Of a DNA stretch of 21,003 nt, positions 14,736-21,003 are shown piece after piece. A model generated the notes under the pieces. It saw only the letters and a list, made by a program, of their open reading frames with translations. It made no database searches and had not been told where the DNA came from. This DNA comes from an uncultured Frankineae bacterium (lineage in GTDB: Bacteria; Actinomycetota; Actinomycetes; Mycobacteriales; SCTD01). A program made the translations under genes and the position numbers. The stretch spans positions 323 through 21,325 of the forward strand of contig CADCUE010000297.1 of NCBI GenBank assembly GCA_902805805.1, given 5' to 3'. The first letter of the stretch is position 1; every line of letters begins with the position of its first letter.

Positions 14736-16223
14736 TCAGAAGACCTCGCCGAGCCCGGCGGCCTGCACCGCGTGCTCGCCCTTGTGCGGACCGGGGCGCT
14801 CGCCGCACAGCCGCGGGGTGGGGAAGATCTTGCCCGGGTTGGCGATCCCGTCCGGGTCGAAGGCGCAGCGCACCAGCTGCATCGTGTCGAGGTCCTCGGG
14901 GGTGAACTGCTTCGACATCTTGTGGCGCTTCTCCTGCCCGACCCCGTGCTCCCCGGTGATCGAGCCGCCGGAGGTGATGCACAGCTCGAGGATCGAGCCG
15001 GCCAGCTCCTCCGCGTCGTGGGCCTGGCCCTCGACGGCGTCGTCGAACAGCACCAGCGGGTGCAGGTTGCCGTCCCCGGCGTGGAAGACGTTGGCCACCC
15101 GCAGGCCGACCTCGTCGGCCATGCGCTTCATCTCGGTGAGCACCTCGGGCAGCTTGGTGCGCGGGATGACGCCGTCCTGGACGAAGTACGACGGGCTGAT
15201 CCGGCCGACGGCCGCGAACGCCGACTTGCGGCCCTTCCACATCAGGGCCCGCTCGGCGGAGTCCTGCGCGATCCGGGTCTCGAAGGCGTTCCGCTCCTGG
15301 GCGATCTGCTCGACCTGGGCGAACTGCGCCTCCACCTCGACCTTCGGCCCGTCCAGCTCGATGACGAGGACCGCCACCGCTCCGGCCGGGTAGCCGCAGG
15401 CGACCGCCTTCTCGGCGGCCTCGATGGCCAGCGCGTCCATCATCTCGATGGCGGCGGGCAGGATGCCGGCGGCGATGATGTCGCTCACGGTGGCCGCGGC
15501 GTCCTCGATGCTGCGGAAGCCGACGAGCATCGTCTGCACCTCCTCCGGCACGCGGATCAGGCGCAGGGTCAGCTCGGTCGCGACCCCGAGCGTGCCCTCG
15601 CTGCCGATGAAGGCGCCGAGCAGGTCGTAGCCGGGGTGCTCGGGAGCCGGGCCGCCGAGGTGCACCACCTCGCCGTCGGGGAGCACCACCTCGGCGCCCA
15701 TGACGTGGTTGACCGTGAAGCCGTACTTCAGGCAGTGCGCCCCGCCGGCGTTCTCGGCGACGTTGCCGCCGATCGAGCAGACCAGCTGCGACGACGGGTC
15801 GGGCGCGTACAGCAGGCCGTGCGGCGTCGCGTCGCGGGTGACCCACAGGTTGATCACCCCGGGCTCGACGACGACGCGTGCGTTGTCGGCGTCGACCGGC
15901 TCGAGCCGGCGCAGCCGGGACAGCACCAGCAGCACGCCGTCGGCCGACGGCAGGGCGCCGCCGGACAGGCCGGTCCCGGAGCCGCGAGCCACGAAGGGCA
16001 CCCCTGCCTGCGAGCACAGGCGCACCGTGTCGACGACGTGCTGGCGGCTCTCGGCCAGCACCACGACCGCGGGCGTGACCTTGAAGTTGGCCAGGCCGTC
16101 GCACTCGTAGGTGCGCAGCTGGCTGTGGTCGGTGAGCACCCGCTCGGCCCCGATGCTGGCCCGCAGCTGCTCGGCCAGACGAGCGGTCCTCGAGGGAGCG
16201 AGAGGTTCGGCGACGGCGGTCAC
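14736..16223 (-). CDS. glcD: Glycolate oxidase catalytic subunit GlcD (FAD-linked)
   Basis: 495 residues, against 499 in E. coli. It has the PCMH FAD domain: ARGSGTGLSGGALP (79-92), CSIGGNVAENAGG (149-161), LKYGFTVNHVMG (165-176) and FIGSEGTLGV. The C-terminal FAD-oxidase domain follows, with NVFHAGDGNLHPLV (around 366-379) and SITGEHGVGQEKRHKM (around 415-430). The latter two carry the His and Glu residues expected for 2-hydroxyacid oxidation. It would oxidise glycolate to glyoxylate; D-lactate is the main alternative substrate for this family. GTG 16223 starts only 7 bases after the malate synthase stop, and the sequence TGAGGT at that stop supplies the ribosome site, so the two genes are translationally coupled. 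Confidence 0.94.
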   Translation of the reverse strand: MTAVAEPLAPSRTARLAEQLRASIGAERVLTDHSQLRTYECDGLANFKVTPAVVVLAESRQHVVDTVRLCSQAGVPFVARGSGTGLSGGALPSADGVLLVLSRLRRLEPVDADNARVVVEPGVINLWVTRDATPHGLLYAPDPSSQLVCSIGGNVAENAGGAHCLKYGFTVNHVMGAEVVLPDGEVVHLGGPAPEHPGYDLLGAFIGSEGTLGVATELTLRLIRVPEEVQTMLVGFRSIEDAAATVSDIIAAGILPAAIEMMDALAIEAAEKAVACGYPAGAVAVLVIELDGPKVEVEAQFAQVEQIAQERNAFETRIAQDSAERALMWKGRKSAFAAVGRISPSYFVQDGVIPRTKLPEVLTEMKRMADEVGLRVANVFHAGDGNLHPLVLFDDAVEGQAHDAEELAGSILELCITSGGSITGEHGVGQEKRHKMSKQFTPEDLDTMQLVRCAFDPDGIANPGKIFPTPRLCGERPGPHKGEHAVQAAGLGEVF

Positions 16224-16230
16224 GGTGACC

Positions 16231-17838
16231 TCAGGCCAGTCGCTCGTACGCGGGCAGGGTCAGGAACTCGACGAAGTCGTCGGCGAGCGCCACCTGCTCG
16301 AACAGCTCCCGCGCCTCGTCGTACCTGCCGCTCGCGAAGACCTCGTCGCCGACCGCCTGCCTGATCTTCTCGAGCTCCTCGTCCTCCACCTGGCGGACGA
16401 ACTCGGGGGTGATGGCCGTGCCCTCGGCGGTGGAGACGCCGTTGTGCACCCACTGCCAGATCTGGGAGCGGCTGATCTCGGCGGTGGCCGCGTCCTCCAT
16501 GAGGTTGAAGATCGCCACAGCACCGCCGCCGCGCAGCCACGACTCGAGGTACTGGATGCCGACGCTGACGTTGTTGCGCACACCGGCCTCGGTGATCGAG
16601 CCGGGGGTCTGCTTGGCCGCGAGCAGCTGCGCCCCGGTGACCTGCACGTCGTCGCGCAGGCGGTCCAGCTGGTTGGGCTGATCGCCCAGCTTGGCGTCGA
16701 AGACCTCCAGGGCGACCGGCACCAGGTCGGGGTGCGCGACCCACGACCCGTCGAAGCCGTCGTCGGCCTCGCGGCTCTTGTCGGCCCGGACCGCCTTGAG
16801 GGCCGCGTCGTTGACCTCGGCGTCCTTGCGGTTGGGGATGAAGGCGGCCATGCCGCCGATGGCGTGGGCGCCGTGCGAGTGGCAGGTCTTGACGAGCAGC
16901 TCGGTGTAGGCGCGCATGAACGGCACCGTCATCTTGACCTCGGAGCGGTCGGGGAGCTGGAACTCCTCGCCGCGCGTCCGGAACTTCTTGATCATCGAGA
17001 AGATGTAGTCCCAGCGACCGGCGTTGAGGCCGGAGGAGTGCTCGCGCAGCTCGTAGAGGATCTCCTCCATCTCGAACGCCGCGACGATCGTCTCGATCAG
17101 GCACGTGGCGCGGATGGTGCCGCGGGGGATGCCGAGCGCCTCCTGGCCGGCGACGAAGACGTCGTTCCAGAGCCGGGCCTCGAGGTGGCTCTCCATCTTG
17201 GGCAGGTAGAAGTAGGGCCCGAAGCCCTTGTCGAGGGCGATCTGGGCGCTGGTGGTCATGTACATGCAGAAGTCGAACAGGCTGCCGGAGACCGGCTCGC
17301 CGTCCACGAGGACGTGCCGCTCGGGCAGGTGCCAGCCGCGGTTGCGCACGACGAGGGTGGCGACCGTGTCGTTCAGGGCGTACGACTTGCCCTGCTCGGA
17401 GGTGAAGTCGATCTGCCGCAGCCAGGCGTCGCGCAGGTTCAGCTGGCCGCTCACGAGGTTGTCGAAGGTCGGCGTGTTGCTGTCCTCGAAGTCGGCCATG
17501 AAGACCTTGGCGCCGCAGTTCAGCGCGTTGATGACCATCTTGCGGTCGGTCGGGCCGGTGATCTCGACCCGTCGGTCGACCAGGCCCGGCGCGGGCGGCG
17601 CGACCGTCCAGTCGCCCTCGCGGACGTCCTTCGTCTCGGGCAGGAAGTCGGGCAGGGCGCCGGCGGCCAGCTCGGCGTCGCGCTCGGCGCGCTTGCGCAG
17701 CAGCTCGGCGCGGCGCGGGCCGAACTCGCGCTGCAGTCGGGCCAGCAGGCCGAGCGACTGCTCGGTCAGCACCTGCTCGTACCCCTCGCGCCACTCGCCG
17801 CGGACCTCGACGCCGGGGACCTGGGGGGCACTGCTCAT
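16231..17838 (-). CDS. aceB: Malate synthase A
   Basis: 535 residues, the normal size for malate synthase A (not the longer G form used in the E. coli glc operon). Motifs: [12 protein letters not shown] (114-125), RNRGWHLPE (165-173), ATCLIETI with Glu249, AGRWDYIFS with Asp277, [10 protein letters not shown] (328-337), GSWVAHP, and [13 protein letters not shown] with the catalytic base Asp449. It condenses glyoxylate and acetyl-CoA to malate in the cytoplasm. An in-frame ATG lies 24 codons upstream, but the ATG at 17838 has AAGGAG 7 bases before it and codon bias begins there. Its leader contains an IclR-type palindrome and a second inverted repeat. It heads the run aceB-glcD-glcE-glcF-transporter. 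Confidence 0.96.
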   Translation of the reverse strand: MSSAPQVPGVEVRGEWREGYEQVLTEQSLGLLARLQREFGPRRAELLRKRAERDAELAAGALPDFLPETKDVREGDWTVAPPAPGLVDRRVEITGPTDRKMVINALNCGAKVFMADFEDSNTPTFDNLVSGQLNLRDAWLRQIDFTSEQGKSYALNDTVATLVVRNRGWHLPERHVLVDGEPVSGSLFDFCMYMTTSAQIALDKGFGPYFYLPKMESHLEARLWNDVFVAGQEALGIPRGTIRATCLIETIVAAFEMEEILYELREHSSGLNAGRWDYIFSMIKKFRTRGEEFQLPDRSEVKMTVPFMRAYTELLVKTCHSHGAHAIGGMAAFIPNRKDAEVNDAALKAVRADKSREADDGFDGSWVAHPDLVPVALEVFDAKLGDQPNQLDRLRDDVQVTGAQLLAAKQTPGSITEAGVRNNVSVGIQYLESWLRGGGAVAIFNLMEDAATAEISRSQIWQWVHNGVSTAEGTAITPEFVRQVEDEELEKIRQAVGDEVFASGRYDEARELFEQVALADDFVEFLTLPAYERLA

Positions 17839-17863
17839 GCGGGACTCCTTCGGGTGGTTCGGG

Positions 17864-17880
17864 CAGTCTGGGACAGACTG
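17864..17880. promoter_or_regulatory. Perfect inverted repeat in the aceB leader, possible operator
   Basis: CAGTCTG-GGA-CAGACTG has perfect 7-bp arms with a 3-base centre, 26 bases upstream of the malate synthase start. Its sequence differs from the IclR-type palindrome at 17914. It may be a second regulator's site or an RNA hairpin in the leader. No binding protein is evident from the sequence. Confidence 0.5.
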
Positions 17881-17913
17881 TGGCCTACGCCGTCGGCAAC
17901 ACGCCAGCACAGG

Positions 17914-17940
17914 TGGAAACCTGTTTCCGATCGACGGAAA
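17914..17940. promoter_or_regulatory. IclR-type operator upstream of aceB
   Basis: TGGAAACCTGTTTCC (17914-17928) is a near-perfect match to the E. coli IclR site TGGAAATNATTTCCA. A third half-site, GGAAA (17936-17940), forms another inverted repeat with TTTCC (17924-17928) across 7 bases. The site lies 76 bases upstream of the malate synthase ATG and 20 bases after the IclR-family gene's stop. It is the obvious target of that regulator (inference). Confidence 0.75.
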
Positions 17941-17960
17941 GCATGGTCATCTCGGGTTGG

Positions 17961-18725
17961 TCACGCCGTCGCGGCCCGCAGGCTGAGCGCCAGCTGACCC
18001 GCGATCTGCTGCAGAGCGTCCACCACGTCGGGCTGTCCCGCGCTCAGCCGGCTGGCGGGAGCGGACACCGACACGGCGGCCACCGCCTGCTCGCCCGGTC
18101 CGACCGGCACGGCCATGCACCGCACCCCCACCTCCTCCTCCTCGTCGTCCACGGCCCAGCCGCGCCGGCGCACCACGGCCAGCTCCTCCCGCACGTCGGC
18201 CAGCGTCGTGAGCGTGTGCGGCGTACGACCGGGCAGCCCGAGGCGCGCCAGCACCCGGCGCACGTGGTCGGGGTCCTGCCAGGCGAGCAGGACCTTGCCG
18301 ACGGCAGTGCTGTGCGGCAGCACCCGCCGCCCCACCTCGGTGAACATGCGCATGCGGTGGCGACCGGGGGCCTGCGCCACGTAGATCACGTGGTCGTCCT
18401 CGAGCACCGCCAGGTTGGCGGTCTCCCCGCACCGCTCGGCCAGCTGGCACAGGTAGGGCAGCGCCCAGCTGCCCAGCAGGCGCGTGGCGGCGTCGCCCAG
18501 CGGCAGCAGCGCCGTGCCGAGCGCGTAGCGGCGGTCGGCGTCCTGCCGCACGTAGCCGCGGGCTGCGAGGCTGGCCAGCAGCCGGTGGGCCGTGCCGAGC
18601 GACAGGCCGCTGCGCGCGGACAGCTCGCTGATCGGCAGTCGGCCACCGCCCTGGGCGAGCACCTCCAGCAGCAGCAGCGCGCGGTCCACCGACTGCACGG
18701 GCGCCACGGGGCGGGGAGGGGCCAC
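17961..18725 (-). CDS. IclR-family transcriptional regulator of the glycolate cluster
   Basis: 254 residues. An N-terminal winged helix (about 8-68) reads VQSVDRALLLLEVLAQ, with ISELSARSGLSLGTAHRLLASL as helix-turn-helix and GYVRQDADRRYALGTALLPLG as the wing. The C-terminal effector-binding domain (about 80-250) has the family features LAVLEDDHVIYVAQAPG, HSTAVGKVLLAW, and GWAVDDEEEEVGVRCMAVPV before the last strand. Glyoxylate binds this domain in E. coli IclR; the ligand here is not determined. It sits inside the pathway cluster between malic enzyme and malate synthase. The IclR-like palindrome lies just downstream. No Shine-Dalgarno sequence precedes the GTG. Instead GTGACC-N17-GATGCT ends 6 bases before it, suggesting a leaderless transcript of its own. 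Confidence 0.92.
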   Translation of the reverse strand: MAPPRPVAPVQSVDRALLLLEVLAQGGGRLPISELSARSGLSLGTAHRLLASLAARGYVRQDADRRYALGTALLPLGDAATRLLGSWALPYLCQLAERCGETANLAVLEDDHVIYVAQAPGRHRMRMFTEVGRRVLPHSTAVGKVLLAWQDPDHVRRVLARLGLPGRTPHTLTTLADVREELAVVRRRGWAVDDEEEEVGVRCMAVPVGPGEQAVAAVSVSAPASRLSAGQPDVVDALQQIAGQLALSLRAATA

Positions 18726-18731
18726 GTCGGC

Positions 18732-18760
18732 AGCATCGCACTGCAGCGTCCCGGGGTCAC
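18732..18760 (-). promoter_or_regulatory. Putative promoter for the IclR-family gene (leaderless)
   Basis: On the minus strand GTGACC (18760-18755), a 17-base spacer and GATGCT (18737-18732) form a -35/-10 pair (4 of 6 matches to TTGACA). The GTG start codon follows 6 bases later at 18725. Part of the promoter lies within 46 bases of the malic enzyme stop, so the regulator could be transcribed alone as well as from upstream. Confidence 0.4.
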
Positions 18761-18771
18761 GACCGGAGGCG

Positions 18772-20163
<1,392 letters not shown>

Positions 20164-20217
20164 GCGCGCATGCTCCCGCGCCGCCCCCGGCGACTGTCAG
20201 GGACCCCTCGGCGGGGC

Positions 20218-20634
20218 TCAGCGGGTGGTGCTGAAGCCGCTCGCCTGCACCGCGGCCGCACAGGCGGCCTCGTCCTGGTCACCGGTGCCGCCGCTGCCGC
20301 CCAGGCCTCCGACGAGCGTGCCGTCGCGGTAGACCGGGACCGCCCCCGTCTGCGGGGTGAAGCGCCCGTGCGTCATGGCGGTGATCGACGCCGAGAAGTT
20401 GGGCATCGGCGTCATCTTCTCCTTCTGCGCCGCGCTCGGGACGCCGTACGCCGCAGCCGTCCAGGCCTTGCCCTGCGCCACGTCGGACGTGATCCAGGGC
20501 GCACCGTCCATGCGGGCGAGCGCGAGCAGGTGACCGCCGGGGTCCATGACGGCGAAGGCCATCGGCACGCCGGTCTCCGTGGCGGCGGTGCGGGCGGCGT
20601 CGAGCAGGCGGAGGGCGTCGTCGAGGGTCAGCAC
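20218..20634 (-). CDS. glcG: GlcG/HbpS-like (DUF336) heme-binding family protein
   Basis: 138 residues from GTG 20634, matching E. coli GlcG (134). The start, VLTLDDALRLLDAARTAA, is followed by MAFAVMDPGGHLLALARMDGA, SDVAQGKAWTAAAYGVPS, then the GAVPVYRDGTLVGGLGGSGGTGDQDEAACAAA end typical of the family. Its role is unknown, but it is repeatedly encoded with glycolate oxidase genes. The frame extends to a GTG at 20730, but those 32 codons have about one third A/T in third positions, unlike coding sequence here. TTGCTC-N17-TCAGAT ends 6 bases before GTG 20634, so a leaderless start there is more likely. It is the first gene of the cluster. Confidence 0.88.
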   Translation of the reverse strand: MLTLDDALRLLDAARTAATETGVPMAFAVMDPGGHLLALARMDGAPWITSDVAQGKAWTAAAYGVPSAAQKEKMTPMPNFSASITAMTHGRFTPQTGAVPVYRDGTLVGGLGGSGGTGDQDEAACAAAVQASGFSTTR

Positions 20635-20640
20635 CGCCCC

Positions 20641-20669
20641 ATCTGACCAGTCGCGCTCGTCCCGAGCAA
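20641..20669 (-). promoter_or_regulatory. Putative promoter at the head of the glycolate cluster
   Basis: On the minus strand TTGCTC (20669-20664), 17 bases, and TCAGAT (20646-20641) precede GTG 20634 by 6 bases. The hexamers match consensus only in part. The spacing equals that of the other proposed leaderless starts in the window. Confidence 0.4.
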
Positions 20670-20684
20670 CACCGGCCCGGCGAC

Positions 20685-20704
20685 TCAGGTTGAACAACTC
20701 CTGA
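20685..20704. promoter_or_regulatory. Imperfect palindrome in the divergent glcG/TADVP-gene region
   Basis: TCAGGTTGAACAACTCCTGA contains the perfect core GTTG-AA-CAAC (20689-20698). The flanking TCAGG and CCTGA also pair, with two unpaired bases on one side. It is about 50 bases upstream of the glcG-like start and 80 bases upstream of the divergent gene, a suitable place for an operator. It does not resemble the IclR-type site at 17914. Confidence 0.4.
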
Positions 20705-20784
20705 AGCGTTCCGCGTGTGGGGGAGGTCACGCGTGGGAAGCCCCGCTGTGCGAGCCCCCGACCCCGGCCGCAGAGGAGACCCCG

Positions 20785-21003
20785 ATGAGCACGACCGTGA
20801 CCCGTACCCTCACCGCCGACGTCCGCACCGCTGACGTCCCGACCGCTGACGTCCCGACCGCTGACGTCCCGACCGCCGACGTTCCGACCGCTGACGTCCC
20901 GACCGCTGACGTCCCGACCGGTGGAGGACCGACCCGCGACGTCCCAACCGCACAGCCGCCGCGCGTGCTGCCGCTGCCGCAGCGGCCCCGGCGCCCCAAG
21001 GTG
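20785..21003 (+). CDS. N-terminal fragment of an unknown protein with TADVP repeats
   Basis: The first 73 codons of a gene that runs off the right edge. The ATG at 20785 has GAGGAGA about 5 bases upstream. The sequence starts MSTTVTRTLTADVRTADVP and continues with a run of TADVP pentapeptides, then GGGPTRDVPTAQPPRVLPLPQRPRRPKV. Threonine, aspartate and proline dominate, so this part is probably disordered. The following Pro/Arg-rich part may lead into a folded domain outside the window. I recognise no family. The gene diverges from glcG; a link to glycolate use is only suggested by position. Confidence 0.65.
   Translation, partial: MSTTVTRTLTADVRTADVPTADVPTADVPTADVPTADVPTADVPTGGGPTRDVPTAQPPRVLPLPQRPRRPKV
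20818..20952 (+). repeat. 15-bp tandem repeat array encoding (ADVPT)n
   Basis: Seven contiguous copies of GACGTCCCGACCGCT or close variants run from 20818 to 20922. One degenerate unit (20923-20937) and one further near-copy (20938-20952) follow, giving nine units in register. Every unit is five codons, so length changes keep the reading frame. Each copy but one begins with the palindrome GACGTC or a one-base variant. Copies differ by only one or two bases, which suggests recent expansion. Confidence 0.9.

Noticed and set aside
20635..20730. Longer GlcG-like protein starting at GTG 20730
   Set aside because: Third-position bias is lost in these 32 codons, they cover the likely promoter, and the shorter product matches the family's usual length.
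20818..20952. CRISPR-like or regulatory iteron array
   Set aside because: The units are contiguous 15-mers without spacers, in frame with a start codon and ribosome site, so a protein-coding repeat explains them.

Overview
The window is high-GC DNA (third codon positions almost all G or C) with GTG starts, apparently leaderless genes and a set of families typical of Actinomycetota: a Tat-exported PhoX-type protein, a secreted HNH/excalibur protein and an ACT-domain malic enzyme. I place it in the Actinomycetota but cannot name a genus. I see no rRNA, tRNA, CRISPR array, insertion sequence or prophage gene.

Left part (1-9960). A C-terminal gene fragment (+) is followed by a VOC/glyoxalase-fold protein (-), a translationally coupled ArsR regulator and SRPBCC/AHSA1 pair (+), a Tat-exported PhoX/DUF839 protein (-), and an ECHDC3-like enoyl-CoA hydratase homologue (-). 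Next come a secreted HNH nuclease with an excalibur Ca-binding tail (+), a secreted GH13 amylase with X25-type modules at both ends (-), and a four-helix membrane protein of unknown function (-). A strong hairpin lies between the convergent nuclease and amylase genes. It sits directly after a second in-frame stop codon, not the first, so the nuclease gene appears to carry an in-frame coding extension of 49 codons.

Right part (about 10100-20640, all -). This is a coherent glycolate/glyoxylate utilisation cluster, in transcription order: GlcG-like protein, malic enzyme, IclR regulator, malate synthase A, GlcD, GlcE, GlcF and an Nramp-related membrane transporter, closed by a long hairpin. GlcDEF would oxidise glycolate to glyoxylate. 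Malate synthase condenses glyoxylate with acetyl-CoA to malate, and malic enzyme yields pyruvate. With pyruvate dehydrogenase encoded elsewhere, this closes the dicarboxylic acid cycle. A palindrome very close to the Escherichia coli IclR operator lies in front of the malate synthase gene.

The most novel point is the transporter. It occupies the place of the glycolate permease GlcA of the E. coli glc operon, but it has the Nramp fold signature and lacks the metal-binding DPGN and MPH motifs, so it is a candidate organic-acid carrier.

Right edge. The start of a divergent gene (+) encodes an unknown protein opening with a tandem TADVP pentapeptide array, made by a 15-bp DNA repeat.
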